In this document: one piece after another, positions 23,107 through 32,119 of the stretch
How the letters are laid out: the number at the start of each line of letters is the position of its first letter
How positions within the stretch are numbered: position 1 is the first letter of the stretch
From: Chloroflexota bacterium
GTDB taxonomy: Bacteria; Chloroflexota; Anaerolineae; Anaerolineales; Villigracilaceae
Direction of reading: 5' to 3'
DNA length: 64,000 nucleotides
NCBI GenBank assembly: GCA_016219545.1
Contig: JACRMH010000056.1
Location: 30,454 to 94,453, forward strand
Notes under the pieces: generated by a model
Database searches by the model: none
Told to the model about the DNA's origin: nothing
The model's input: the letters and a program-made list of their open reading frames with translations, nothing else
Translations under genes and position numbers: made by a program

Positions 23107-23688
23107 TTATGGCTTCACATAAAACATGCGGAACAACGCCGCGCCGGTGATGCCATGTGTGCCATCCATATATTGCTGAATTGGCACGCGGACGATCACA
23201 TGCTCCGTGTCGGATTTCTCGAACCAAAATTCCACAAACCCATAATTGCCTTGGATCATTTCGCGGGGGAATTGAAGAACAATTTGCAAAACTTGTGATA
23301 ACCAATTTCCCATTGACTCTTCATCTGTTAAATCCGTCACGGGAATGTGAACATAAAAGTCTGTTTCCATGGCGCTAAAGGTGGAGTGACCATCGGCATA
23401 GACACAGTCCTCGCCATAGAAACTGGCATTGCCGCTGGCGGAGGGGTCCAGCGTGCGGATTTCCTCATCCATCATCGCGCTCAACTCGTCCGCGTTGTGA
23501 TACGCCCACATGTATCCGCACGGCTCGTAAGAGGAGGTGACGGCGGTGGCAGTCGCTGTTGCCGTTGGCGTATCCGTTACGGGCGGAGTCACCTGTGAAG
23601 GTGTGTTGAACAAACTTTCTGCCAGAACGCCTGCGCCGACCAGGGTTGCAAGAATAATATATGGAACGGATTTTTTCATTAATTCCAT
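23107..23688 (-). CDS. Anchored secreted protein of unknown function
   Basis: A 193-residue protein with an N-terminal signal or anchor (about 8-24), a Thr/Pro linker (TPTATATATAV type) and a globular part with two pairs of cysteines (around CGYMW and EDCVYADG). No known family is recognised. The start at 23688 is the first ATG in frame; an ATG at 23679 is nearly as good. It lies divergent from feoA and upstream of the propeller gene. The similar Thr-Pro linker suggests both are exported to the cell surface. Confidence 0.6.
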   Translation of the reverse strand: MELMKKSVPYIILATLVGAGVLAESLFNTPSQVTPPVTDTPTATATATAVTSSYEPCGYMWAYHNADELSAMMDEEIRTLDPSASGNASFYGEDCVYADGHSTFSAMETDFYVHIPVTDLTDEESMGNWLSQVLQIVLQFPREMIQGNYGFVEFWFEKSDTEHVIVRVPIQQYMDGTHGITGAALFRMFYVKP

Positions 23689-23716
23689 TTTAACCCAACT
23701 TGGGGATGTTCATCAC

Positions 23717-23745
23717 TTGGCTATTCATTCAAGTTCGTTTATAAA
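23717..23745 (+). promoter_or_regulatory. Promoter of feoAB, probably leaderless
   Basis: TTGGCT (23717-23722) and TATAAA (23740-23745) are separated by 17 bases. The feoA ATG begins at 23752, seven bases after the -10 box, and no ribosome-binding site precedes it, so the transcript may start at or next to the start codon. No obvious iron-regulator box was identified. Confidence 0.5.
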
Positions 23746-23751
23746 CCCTGT

Positions 23752-23967
23752 ATGCGATTACTTGACCTGCCCCTTAATACTCATGCGCGGCTCGTATCCA
23801 TTGACGAGGTCCGCGCAAAATTAAATCAGTATGGTTTGTATATCGGCGACGAGGTGCGCGTGGTGCGCGTTGCGCCGCTGGGCGGTCCTTTATTGGTGGA
23901 AGTCAACGGGCGCGAGATCGCATTGGGGCGCGCCGTTGCAGAAAAAATTTTTGTGGAGCTAACATGA
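23752..23967 (+). CDS. feoA: FeoA-like SH3 protein of ferrous iron transport
   Basis: A 71-residue FeoA-type protein, a small SH3-like cytosolic partner of the ferrous iron transporter FeoB. It shows RLVSIDEVRAKLNQYGLYIGDEVRVVRVAPLGGPLLVEVNGREIALGRAVAEKI, matching the FeoA fold with its LGI.GxxVxV and PLGGP.xxxxxG features. It overlaps the feoB start by four bases (23964-23967), which implies translational coupling. Confidence 0.92.
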   Translation: MRLLDLPLNTHARLVSIDEVRAKLNQYGLYIGDEVRVVRVAPLGGPLLVEVNGREIALGRAVAEKIFVELT

Positions 23968-25670
23968 GAGTTGCGCTTATTGGTTTGCCCAATTGCGGGA
24001 AGAGCACGTTGTTCAATCAGGTTGCAGGCTATAAAGCAGAGACGGGAAATTTCAGCGGTACGACGGTCACTTTCACCGAGAGCCGGGTCCGCGTGGCGGG
24101 GGAGGTCATCGAGTTGGTGGACCTGCCCGGCGCATATTCGCTTGAGGAAGGCAGTCCCGCCGAAAAGGAAGCCGCCCGATATTTGGATTCGCGCGATGTG
24201 GATGTCATCATCAATGTGGCGGATTCGACTCAACTGTCAGCGGCTCTTTCTTTAACTTTGGAGTTGGCTGCCCTCAACAAGCCTTTGATCCTCGCCTTGA
24301 ACATGGTGGACGAAGCCGCACGCATGGGCTTGCACATTGACGCTGAAGGTTTATCGGCTCAGTTGAACGTGCCAGTCCTGCCGCTTGTAGCCAGCAAGGG
24401 ACGCGGTGTGAAGGGGTTGTTTATCAAGGCGTTGGAAATGCACAGGAAACGGGAGCAGGTTCAAGGTCAAGTGGGTGATGCGCTAAATCCCGAAGACAGG
24501 CATCAGCTTGCAGTTAAGATGTCCAAAAAATATGTCACCCAGGGCGAGAGACGGATCATCTGGCGCGACCGGCTTGACGATATTTTGCTTCATCCGGTGT
24601 GGGGATATGCAATTATGCTGTTCGTGTTATTTTTATTTTTTCAGGCAGTGTATGGAATTGGAAAAGTTACTGAACCCCCTTTATTATCCATGTTCGATTG
24701 GATGATGAAGAAAGCCTTATCACCATTCGCAAATGAGTCGCTGTTGGCGCAGATCATTCTCGGAGTATTGCAAGGCATCGCGGCAGGTGTTGCAATTGTG
24801 CTTCCGTATCTTCTGCCGTTCCTGCTTGGGCTTGGAATGCTGGAAGACATTGGCTATCTGCCGCGTGTGGCTTTTCTGATGGATGCGTTCATGCATCGCA
24901 TTGGACTGCACGGCAAAGCCATTGTGCCATTCATCCTCGGTTACGGATGCAATGTGCCGGCAGTCATGTCCACGAGAACTTTGGAAGAACCGCGAGACCG
25001 TTACATCGCGGCCGCTTTGGCAGTGCTTGTCCCATGTGCGGCGAGGCTGGCGGTTGTGTTCGGATTGGTCGCATTCTATCTTGGACCCGTTGTTGCTTTT
25101 GTTTTATATCTGTTCAATTTGCTGGTCATCGCACTGACAGGAAAGATCCTCTCACAGATGACTCCTGAAAATACGCCAGGTCTCATCATGGAGATGCCAA
25201 CCTATCGTGTTCCGACCCTCAAGAATGTTTTTGGTAAATCATGGTTTCGCATCCGTGAGTTTGTGGTGGAGGCTTGGCCGATCCTGATCGCGGGAAGCGC
25301 TGTGCTGGCGATCTTGAATTATTTCAACCTCGCTTATATTTTCAATTGGCTGGCGAGACCGATCACTTGGTTGATAGGTTTGCCTTCGCAAGCGGGCGTC
25401 CCGTTGATCTTCGGCATCCTGCGCAAAGAACTTTCGCTTGTCATGTTAAGTCAGGCGCTTGGGACTGCGGATTTCAAATCCGCATTGACCTCCGAGCAGA
25501 TGATCGTGTATGCGACTTTCGTCATGTTCTATTTGCCGTGCCTTGCGACATTGTCCATTTTGCGGCGTGAACTCGGCACCCGCGCCATGTTGACTATTTC
25601 TGCGCTGACTGTTATCGTGGCCTTGCTCGCCGCTTTGCTCGCCAGAGGTGCGGCGATCGTGTTTTTATAG
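23964..25670 (+). CDS. feoB: Ferrous iron transport protein B
   Basis: A 568-residue membrane GTPase for Fe(II) uptake. The N-terminal G domain has G1 GLPNCGKST (7-15), G3 DLPGAYSL and G4 NMVD, followed by a helical spacer. The membrane part contains the conserved Gate segments, for example LGLGMLEDIGYLPRVAFLMD and GYGCNVPAVMSTRTLEEPRD with the key cysteine, and a later FGILRKELSLVML Gate repeat. It is shorter than many FeoB proteins because the spacer and loops are compact, but no core part is missing. It forms an operon with feoA. Confidence 0.95.
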   Translation: MRVALIGLPNCGKSTLFNQVAGYKAETGNFSGTTVTFTESRVRVAGEVIELVDLPGAYSLEEGSPAEKEAARYLDSRDVDVIINVADSTQLSAALSLTLELAALNKPLILALNMVDEAARMGLHIDAEGLSAQLNVPVLPLVASKGRGVKGLFIKALEMHRKREQVQGQVGDALNPEDRHQLAVKMSKKYVTQGERRIIWRDRLDDILLHPVWGYAIMLFVLFLFFQAVYGIGKVTEPPLLSMFDWMMKKALSPFANESLLAQIILGVLQGIAAGVAIVLPYLLPFLLGLGMLEDIGYLPRVAFLMDAFMHRIGLHGKAIVPFILGYGCNVPAVMSTRTLEEPRDRYIAAALAVLVPCAARLAVVFGLVAFYLGPVVAFVLYLFNLLVIALTGKILSQMTPENTPGLIMEMPTYRVPTLKNVFGKSWFRIREFVVEAWPILIAGSAVLAILNYFNLAYIFNWLARPITWLIGLPSQAGVPLIFGILRKELSLVMLSQALGTADFKSALTSEQMIVYATFVMFYLPCLATLSILRRELGTRAMLTISALTVIVALLAALLARGAAIVFL

Positions 25671-25735
25671 TACCGCAAGATTTATCTTGCGAAAACTTGA
25701 AACACGCGCAATACGCAACATAAATGTTGCGGTAC
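25670..25735. repeat. Nested inverted repeat after feoB
   Basis: Outer arms GTACCGCAA (from 25670) and TTGCGGTAC (to 25735) enclose two smaller hairpins, CGCAAGAT/ATCTTGCG and CGCAACAT/ATGTTGCG. It begins at the last base of the feoB stop codon. The pattern is that of a short repetitive extragenic element; only one copy is seen here. Confidence 0.8.
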
Positions 25736-25749
25736 CGCCTGCGAATCAA

Positions 25750-25777
25750 AAAGAAGACCGCCCCCGCGATCTTCTTT
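25750..25777. terminator. Terminator between feoB and the M20 peptidase gene
   Basis: AAAGAAGA (25750-25757) pairs with TCTTCTTT (25770-25777) and is flanked by A and T runs. It serves the two convergent genes. Confidence 0.6.
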
Positions 25778-25799
25778 CTTCTCACTTCTTTCCTTTTTT

Positions 25800-26990
25800 T
25801 TATTTCAACATATCCATCACCGCCGCGGACATTAATGCTGTGCCGCGGATCAAGGCTTCCTCGTCAAAGTCAAACTTGGGGTGGTGGTGACCGTAATCCA
25901 AATGTCTTTCCTTGTTATTTGAGCCGATGAAGAAATAACAGCCGTCCACTTTTTCCTGCATGAAGGCCATATCTTCCGCGCCCATGGTTAGATAATTCGC
26001 AGTATCTATTTCAGTTTCAGGGAAGAGACGGCGGGCGGTATCTTGAACTTTCGTGGCAACCGCATCATTATTGATCACCGCCGGAGTCACGCGTTCAACT
26101 TTTATCTCGACTGTGCATCCCATGCTCTCGGCCACGCCGCGCACGATCTGCTCAAAGCGCTCCAAAACAGTCTTGCGGACGGATAGGTCAAAGGTGCGGA
26201 TGGTTCCGGTCATTTCCGCAGTATGCGGAATGATGTTGAAGGCCGTGCCCGAGTGAAGTGTGGTCACACTGACGACTGCGGCGTGTAGTGGGGCAACGTT
26301 GCGTGAGGCGATGCTTTGTAATGCGGTGACGATCTGAGCCGCAGCTACAATTGGGTCAACAGAAACATGCGGTGCGGCGCCGTGCCCGCCTTTGCCGGTC
26401 AGCTTGATACTGAATTGTTCCGCGCCGGCCATCACCGGCCCTCTGGCAACATTTACCCAGCCGAGGGGTTTTTCATTCCACAAGTGCATGGATAAAGTTT
26501 TATCTACATTAGGTCCGCTCAACACGCCATCGCGCATCATCATTTCCGCGCCGCCGACTTCTTCACCATTAAATCCTTCTTCAGAAGGCTGGAAACAAAA
26601 CTTGACCGTGCCCGCCAATTCTTCGCGATGCTTGTGTAATATCTTCGCTACCGTTAAACCCATGGCGGTGTGACCGTCATGTCCGCAGGCATGCATCACG
26701 CCTTGAGTCTGCGATGCATACTCAGCGCCAGTATCTTCTATGATTGGGAGGGCATCCATGTCAAAGCGGATTAGCAAGGTTGGGCCGGGTTTCGCACCTT
26801 CAAGCAGACCAACCACGCCAGTCTTGCCGACGCCTTTGGTCACTTCAATGCCGAGCGCTTCAAGTTCCTTTGCCACAATGCCGCCGGTACGAACTTCGTG
26901 GAATCCAAGTTCGGGGTGCATGTGAAAGTCACGCCGCATGGTTTGAGTGTAATTAAATAATGATCTAGCTTCGTTCATAAAGTCTGTCAT
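25800..26990 (-). CDS. M20-family amidohydrolase (N-acyl-amino acid amidase/aminobenzoyl-glutamate hydrolase type)
   Basis: A 396-residue zinc hydrolase of the M20D group. Markers are RDFHMHPELGFHEVRTGGIV at the N-terminus, MHACGHDGHTAM (the HxCGHDxH motif), the EEGFNGEEVGGAEMM catalytic-Glu region, the lid domain GKGGHGAAPHVSVDPI, and the C-terminal LTMGAEDMAFM. Typical substrates are N-acetylated or hippurate-like amino acids. The ATG at 26990 follows AAAGGAG. The upstream gene encodes an MBL-fold hydrolase about 40 bases away, probably on the same transcript. Confidence 0.92.
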   Translation of the reverse strand: MTDFMNEARSLFNYTQTMRRDFHMHPELGFHEVRTGGIVAKELEALGIEVTKGVGKTGVVGLLEGAKPGPTLLIRFDMDALPIIEDTGAEYASQTQGVMHACGHDGHTAMGLTVAKILHKHREELAGTVKFCFQPSEEGFNGEEVGGAEMMMRDGVLSGPNVDKTLSMHLWNEKPLGWVNVARGPVMAGAEQFSIKLTGKGGHGAAPHVSVDPIVAAAQIVTALQSIASRNVAPLHAAVVSVTTLHSGTAFNIIPHTAEMTGTIRTFDLSVRKTVLERFEQIVRGVAESMGCTVEIKVERVTPAVINNDAVATKVQDTARRLFPETEIDTANYLTMGAEDMAFMQEKVDGCYFFIGSNNKERHLDYGHHHPKFDFDEEALIRGTALMSAAVMDMLK

Positions 26991-27028
26991 GTTGGCTCCT
27001 TTAGAAAGTTGAAGGTTACAGGTCAAGA

Positions 27029-27595
27029 TTATTTGCCGTGTGCTGGAAATATTCTTGTGATCTTGTGTTGTTGGATTTTATCCCAGCTTTGCCTTGAAAC
27101 CACATCCTCCTCCGGTAAAACAAAAACCGGATGCAAGTCCCCGGTGAACGCAAATCCTTCATCGACGATCAATGTGACACTGTCATCGCTGTGACCGGGT
27201 GTGTGGATGATCTCTCCGCTGACGCCAATCCCTGCGAGAAATTTTCGGCTCTCACTTAACTGCAAGTTGATGCTGTCATTCGTTTGAATTTGGATGTAGG
27301 GATAGTTTTTAGTCTTGAAGAATTCCGTCATTTGAGAAACAAAGTCAATTTGCACATCCAGCAGAATATGCTTAATGCCAAGGCTTTTCAACTCCTGAGT
27401 CAGCCCGGCGTGGTCCGGGTGGAAGTGAGTGACAAGCAAATATTTTGTTTCCTGTAATGCAACACCTTTTCTTTTGAGTTCCGCTGAAAATTGTGGGAGC
27501 GTCCCCGGCCAGCCGCAGTCAACAAGAAGTTTCCCGCCCTTGATGTCTATGAGGTAATAATTTGTTGATTGATAGCCGACATTGAGGATGTTCAT
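27029..27595 (-). CDS. Metallo-beta-lactamase-fold hydrolase
   Basis: A 188-residue MBL-fold protein. It has the LLVTHFHPDHAGL motif (HxHxDH type), HTPGHSDDSVTLIV with the next metal His, and FTGDLHP with the bridging Asp. It probably hydrolyses a thioester or small ester; glyoxalase II-like enzymes share this pattern. It precedes the M20 peptidase and is itself preceded by a dispersed inverted repeat. Confidence 0.88.
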   Translation of the reverse strand: MNILNVGYQSTNYYLIDIKGGKLLVDCGWPGTLPQFSAELKRKGVALQETKYLLVTHFHPDHAGLTQELKSLGIKHILLDVQIDFVSQMTEFFKTKNYPYIQIQTNDSINLQLSESRKFLAGIGVSGEIIHTPGHSDDSVTLIVDEGFAFTGDLHPVFVLPEEDVVSRQSWDKIQQHKITRIFPAHGK

Positions 27596-27604
27596 AAGTC
27601 ACTT

Positions 27605-27700
27605 ATGTCGTTGCGAGGAGGATGCTGTTTCCGACGAAGCAACCTCTAATGATGAGGGGATTGCTTCGGGCGAAGAACAAAGACGCCCTCGCAACGACAT
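27605..27700. repeat. Dispersed inverted repeat element, copy B
   Basis: A 96-bp element with the same ATGTCGTTGCGAG/CTCGCAACGACAT ends as copies A, C and D, and the inner words GAAGCAAC and TTGCTTCG. It lies between two minus-strand genes, immediately after the PIG-L stop. Confidence 0.9.
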
Positions 27701-27703
27701 GGA

Positions 27704-28429
27704 TTAACTGTATTTCACAACTCTAAACTTCTCTTCGTATCTTGGGTTTTCTTCCGTGCTATCTTCTGTTCGTCGGGATTTAAATCTTTCAATCAGTTTT
27801 TCGACATCCTGCACTTGTGTCTTATGTTCGAGAATGGACTTGAGTTTAATGTCCCAAGTATCAGTCACGTCAACAGTTGTGTTGGGTTGATTGGTAAGCG
27901 AGCACCACACTTCCTTTGGCATGTGTGGCTGGAAACCTTCCACAAGCAGTTCGGGAAAATAAGCGATGTTTCCAGCGGCAGGGAAGACTGCGTCCAGCAC
28001 GGCCTGTCCGCAGTAACGATGATCGGGGTGGTTAATGCCGTAGGTGGCGAACAGAGTCTGCGGGTCACAGGTGACGAGGATATCGGGCTTGTGTCTGCGG
28101 ATCTCGCGGACAATGTCGCGGCGCAATTTCAAGTCTGGGATGATGTAGCCATCTTCACGGTCCAGAAAATGAACCGCTTTTGCGCCGATGACTTTTGCCG
28201 CATTGTTTTGTTCATCGTGTCTGATCGCGCATAAATTATCTGGTGTCATGTCCGGGTCAGTGACGGGATTGAATCCCTTGTCGCCGCAAGTCAGCAGCAC
28301 GTAAGTGATCTGGTGACCCGCACGCGCCCAGCGGGCTAAGGTTGCGCCGCAAAAAAATTCTGGATCATCAGGATGAGCCAGAACGACGAGAATATTTTGA
28401 GGGGAAGACCAGTTATCGGGTTGTTCCAT
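27704..28429 (-). CDS. PIG-L/LmbE-family deacetylase
   Basis: A 241-residue zinc-dependent N-acetylglucosaminyl deacetylase-like protein. It has the signature VLAHPDDPEFFCGATLARWA (AHPDDxE) and the third metal ligand in INHPDHRYCG. The LTCGDKGFNP segment is also typical. The likely substrate is a GlcNAc-containing small molecule or glycan; none is fixed. The ATG at 28429 is used, though no ribosome site is obvious; a TTG at 28474 is an in-frame alternative. It follows the ricT-like gene closely. Confidence 0.88.
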   Translation of the reverse strand: MEQPDNWSSPQNILVVLAHPDDPEFFCGATLARWARAGHQITYVLLTCGDKGFNPVTDPDMTPDNLCAIRHDEQNNAAKVIGAKAVHFLDREDGYIIPDLKLRRDIVREIRRHKPDILVTCDPQTLFATYGINHPDHRYCGQAVLDAVFPAAGNIAYFPELLVEGFQPHMPKEVWCSLTNQPNTTVDVTDTWDIKLKSILEHKTQVQDVEKLIERFKSRRTEDSTEENPRYEEKFRVVKYS

Positions 28430-28482
28430 GATCGGATGTGAATCGGGAGTCAGAAATTGAGTATCGGGAACCAAATCCCGAA

Positions 28483-29415
28483 TTACGCTTCTTGTTTCCC
28501 GTTTTTCTTATCTTTACCGCAATCGCAATTACCACCTTCATGTTTATCGCACGGGGCTTGGGCCTTGCGCCGCAGAGCTTCGAGTTCATCCCAAGGTTCG
28601 ATCTCTTCGCGGGAAAAGGTCATGTTCTGGGGGCGGTCAGTGCCGCTCTCGATGAGCACCACAACTTTATCGCTCATGGGGATTACATCTACAACTTTAC
28701 CTTCGCCCTTGGGAGTGATGACGCGTTTGTTGCGTTTCGGGAGTGTCTTACGTGCTTCCACATATTGTTCGTATTCGTAAATGAGGCAGCAACGCAGACG
28801 TCCGCACATACCGGTGATCTCATTCGGCGTGAGTGAGATGCCCTGTTCCTTGGCCATCTTAATCGAGATGGGAGAGAAGTCGGTCAGGAATTTTGAGCAG
28901 CAGCGGGTTTCGATTCCACAAGCACCCATGCCGCCCAGAAATTTTGCCACGTCGCGCGGACCGATCTGACGCATTTCAACATGCGTGTTCGGATAGAGGT
29001 TACCCATATCTTTTTTAAGCGATTTGAGGTCAACCTTGTCCTCGGTCTCTGTGCTGAACAGGAAGGCGAGGCGTGAACCGTCGTAGTTGTATTCGGCTGT
29101 GACGATCTTTACATCGCGCAGGCGGAGTTCAGAGGCGCGCGCACGGCAGTTGATCATGGCTTCGGTTTGTTTGGACTGCCAGGATTGCTGGAGCAAAAGG
29201 TCGCGCGGGTTGGCACGCCGCTCCACAGATTTCCATCCGCCTTCCGGCTGGGGAGGAGCCTCCGCCAGAATTTGGACAACTTCACCGAGATGTTTGCCGC
29301 GTACTGTATCCACAATGACATGCTCGCCCTGTTTTAGATCGGGAAGCTCTGAAGAATCAAAGTGGTAGATTTTGCCTATTTTTGTAAATCGGACACCAAT
29401 AATGTTAGTTTGCAT
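28483..29415 (-). CDS. ricT: PSP1-domain protein, RicT/YaaT family
   Basis: A 310-residue PSP1 protein. It has the conserved IIGVRFTKIGKIYHFD opening, the DRARASELRLRDVKIVTAEYNYDGSRLAFLF type region and the cysteine set KFLGGMGACGIETRCCSKFL and ITGMCGRLRCCLIYEYE that, in Bacillus YaaT/RicT, helps bind iron-sulfur clusters in the Ric complex acting on RNA processing. A Cys/His/Lys-rich tail (CDKHEGGNCDCGKDKK) is an extra possible metal site. Partners RicA and RicF are not in the window. It lies upstream of the PIG-L gene. Confidence 0.88.
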   Translation of the reverse strand: MQTNIIGVRFTKIGKIYHFDSSELPDLKQGEHVIVDTVRGKHLGEVVQILAEAPPQPEGGWKSVERRANPRDLLLQQSWQSKQTEAMINCRARASELRLRDVKIVTAEYNYDGSRLAFLFSTETEDKVDLKSLKKDMGNLYPNTHVEMRQIGPRDVAKFLGGMGACGIETRCCSKFLTDFSPISIKMAKEQGISLTPNEITGMCGRLRCCLIYEYEQYVEARKTLPKRNKRVITPKGEGKVVDVIPMSDKVVVLIESGTDRPQNMTFSREEIEPWDELEALRRKAQAPCDKHEGGNCDCGKDKKNGKQEA

Positions 29416-29466
29416 GGGCGCAATTATACCGTAGGGAGGGTGTGGAAAAGGAAAATAATCTGCGGT

Positions 29467-30909
29467 TCATTCCCCGCCGACAATTGACTCGTCCATCCGT
29501 GGCTCATCTATTATTTTTGACGGTTGGTTCGTCAAGTCCCTTCCGCTCCCGGCTTTTCCACCGCTCAAAACCGATTCAAGCAGGGGAAGGAAATTCGAGA
29601 CCCTTTTCATACGGATGACCATATCCCATACCGGTTCAAATTTTTTCCAGCCGCCTGTATACGCAAGATGCCTGATCTGGTCAAATAGAGTCTCGTGGTT
29701 TTGAGCAGATTGGAAAATATTGCGCCAGCGATAAAACTCACGATAAGCGCGCCAGTAGCCAGCTTCCAATTCTGCGGCGCTGATCTGCCTGGGTTGAAAT
29801 ACTGTGTGGCGGGTGTCATAGTGATCCCAATTTTGTGTGGTGATTCGTCCTTCTGCTTTTATACGTTTGTGGAGCGCTGTTCCCGGGTAGGGAGTCAAAA
29901 TGTGGAAGGTGGCAGTCTCGATCCCTTGTTGGACCGCCCATTCGACAGTCCTTTCGAATACGCTGTTATCATCTTCATCCATTCCAAAAACAAAACTTGC
30001 ATTGACCATGATTCCCAGATCGTGCAGGCGTCGAATGGATGCAGAGTAATCGCGGTTGAGGTTTTGGTATTTGTGCTGTTGAGCCAAATTTTTTGGGTTC
30101 AATGTTTCAAATCCGACGAACAGACTGCGCAATCCACTGGCGGCCGCTTTTTCCAACAAACCCGGTTTGAGGACAGACTGAACCGTCCCTGCGGCCTGCC
30201 AAAGGCGGCCCATGCCAAGCATCCCGTCAAAGAGAGACGACGCAAAGTGCGGATTCCCAAAGAGGTGGTCATCTAGAAAGTAGAGATGTTTCCCCGGCAG
30301 GCTTTCAATTTCTGCAAGTGCGCGGTCAGTCGAGAGTGTATAGAACGACTTGCCACCTTCAAAGAAAGCTTCTTTATAGCAAAAATCGCAAACATACGGA
30401 CAGCCGCGTGAGACCACGATCGAGTTTGGGACGAGATAGAGATTCCGTTTGATCAGGTCACGGCGCGGAAAGGGAAGTTTGTCCAACGTGCGGACATCGG
30501 ATGCATATCTTTTCTGCGGGTGCTTTGCTTTGTAATCACGCAAAAATTCCGGCCAGATATGCTCACCGGGTCCGATAAATATGGTGTCGGCATGTTCGGC
30601 TGCCTCTTCCGGCAGGGAAGTAACGTGCAGTCCCCCCAAACAAACATAAGCGCCTTTTGCACGATAATGGTCCGCGATCTGGTATGCGCGATAGGCTGAA
30701 GTAATATATACCTGAATGACAACCATCTCGGGCTCGTCGTTCAAATTCAAGCTTTCGACATGCTCGTCTTGAAGAGTGATGTCATCATCCTCGTCAAGAT
30801 AGGAAGCCAAAGTTGCCAATCCGAGAGGCGGGAACAGGGAGTATTTTATCGGCCTCCAAAATGGACTTTTGGCCTCTGTCAAAGCAGGCAGGATCATTTT
30901 AATTTTCAT
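29467..30909 (-). CDS. B12-binding-domain radical SAM protein
   Basis: A 480-residue radical SAM enzyme. The N-terminal 140 residues form a Rossmann-like cobalamin-binding-type domain (FPPLGLATLASYL, then CLGGLHVTSLPEEA), but the DxHxxG base-off motif is not evident. The iron-sulfur motif is C170-x3-C174-x2-C177 in SRGCPYVCDFCYKE, followed by FLDDHLFGNPHF and VGFETLNPKNL in the TIM barrel. A C-terminal helical tail follows. Such proteins methylate or rearrange lipids, antibiotics or tetrapyrroles; the substrate here is unknown. It is apparently a single gene. Confidence 0.9.
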   Translation of the reverse strand: MKIKMILPALTEAKSPFWRPIKYSLFPPLGLATLASYLDEDDDITLQDEHVESLNLNDEPEMVVIQVYITSAYRAYQIADHYRAKGAYVCLGGLHVTSLPEEAAEHADTIFIGPGEHIWPEFLRDYKAKHPQKRYASDVRTLDKLPFPRRDLIKRNLYLVPNSIVVSRGCPYVCDFCYKEAFFEGGKSFYTLSTDRALAEIESLPGKHLYFLDDHLFGNPHFASSLFDGMLGMGRLWQAAGTVQSVLKPGLLEKAAASGLRSLFVGFETLNPKNLAQQHKYQNLNRDYSASIRRLHDLGIMVNASFVFGMDEDDNSVFERTVEWAVQQGIETATFHILTPYPGTALHKRIKAEGRITTQNWDHYDTRHTVFQPRQISAAELEAGYWRAYREFYRWRNIFQSAQNHETLFDQIRHLAYTGGWKKFEPVWDMVIRMKRVSNFLPLLESVLSGGKAGSGRDLTNQPSKIIDEPRMDESIVGGE

Positions 30910-31035
30910 ATCTTCCTCCGGGTACTGGAATTTCGTTCAAGTTTAGAAGGAAAGATTTTCAATGACTGTCAAAGAGTATCAGAAAACATCATAAATAAAG
31001 ATCGGCGCCCCGCAAGATGAAGTGAAAAATCCGGG

Positions 31036-32034
31036 CTAGATATGCTTTCGCTTTCTTCTAATTTCGATATGAGTAAATAGAAGAAGTGGAAAAACGAGTC
31101 CCAATGGAATGAGCCATTTCAATTTGTATGAAAAATTCTCCCCATTACATCCCCCATGAGTAGTTATTACATAGTTCCCTTCCGGTCCGTAAAAACTGGA
31201 AAAATGGTCCGCGGAACTTTCCGGGTAGCCAGCATCCAGGTAACCTTGTTTAACTACTTTGAGATTATCTTGAAGAAAGTCCAGGTTGTGTTCGAAGACA
31301 ACGCCGAAATCCCCGTCCAGTACCCACTTTACCGGATCATTCCGGCTGTCGTACCCCACTATCACTTCTGCTATGACGTGACCGTCCAGGGCTACTTCGT
31401 CTCCCCGAAAGCCGTTTTGTTTCCACACATTTACAATGATCTTGGTGACCTGGCTGCAAATGCTGACTCCCCGCTCAATGGCTTTGTATGGGTTGCAAAA
31501 TTCATGCGGTCCGGGAAATTGCCACCATAATAGAAAATTTTCATAAATTGGAATCCTGTGATTGAACTCCGTGTAGTTGGTGACCCCGTTCCAGTAATGT
31601 ACAGTCGCTTCATACGCGACCTGTGTCAGACGATAGGCAAAATCCTCTTTGGTTTCCTGTGGTCTGACCTGAAGTTGGGGGTAGATTTCCTCCGGCTTTT
31701 TGGGAATTCTCAAACGCCCCTGATACATTAATCCGTTGTAGATTTTTGGATTTCTAAGCGATACGAATTGTCCATAGACATTCAAGGCTAGCAGAATCAT
31801 CCCTGAAATGAACAATAGGATCGATACAGAATAAAGGAACCGGTACGGATAACTCCTTTTGATTATCCCCAACCCCAAAAGGAATAATGCAAAGCCTGCC
31901 AGAAAAATGACGAGTTGTGCCGGTCCGATGCTGAAATTTCTTGCGCGAACAACGTCCGCAAATAATGAGACTATAACTTCAAGAAACCCCGCTATTGATA
32001 AAACAATACCAATAATCAATTTTTTCTTTTGCAT
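31036..32034 (-). CDS. Membrane-anchored transglutaminase-like protein
   Basis: About 332 residues. Four hydrophobic segments stand at the ends: three in the first 90 residues and one near 305-322. The middle soluble part carries a possible Cys-His-Asp triad of the transglutaminase/papain-like type: Cys in ERGVSICSQVTK, His in LDGHVIAEV, Asp in WVLDGDFGVV. I recognise no named family, so the assignment rests on the triad order and spacing. The exported or cytosolic side is unclear. The start at 32034 has a weak ribosome site; a TTG at 32085 is an alternative. An inverted repeat lies upstream. Confidence 0.6.
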   Translation of the reverse strand: MQKKKLIIGIVLSIAGFLEVIVSLFADVVRARNFSIGPAQLVIFLAGFALFLLGLGIIKRSYPYRFLYSVSILLFISGMILLALNVYGQFVSLRNPKIYNGLMYQGRLRIPKKPEEIYPQLQVRPQETKEDFAYRLTQVAYEATVHYWNGVTNYTEFNHRIPIYENFLLWWQFPGPHEFCNPYKAIERGVSICSQVTKIIVNVWKQNGFRGDEVALDGHVIAEVIVGYDSRNDPVKWVLDGDFGVVFEHNLDFLQDNLKVVKQGYLDAGYPESSADHFSSFYGPEGNYVITTHGGCNGENFSYKLKWLIPLGLVFPLLLFTHIEIRRKRKHI

Positions 32035-32067
32035 TTGGTTTACAAAAAAGGGAGATAAAAAATGTTT

Positions 32068-32106
32068 CTCTACCGTGCAATTCAAGACACAAATTGCACG
32101 GTAGAG
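32068..32106 (-). terminator. Possible terminator after mrp (inverted repeat)
   Basis: Arms of 15 bases (CTCTACCGTGCAATT at 32068-32082 and its complement at 32092-32106) lie 13 bases after the mrp stop. On the minus strand A/T-rich sequence follows, including a T-run, so it could stop transcription of mrp. Confidence 0.6.
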
Positions 32107-32119
32107 TAAATCTTATTAA

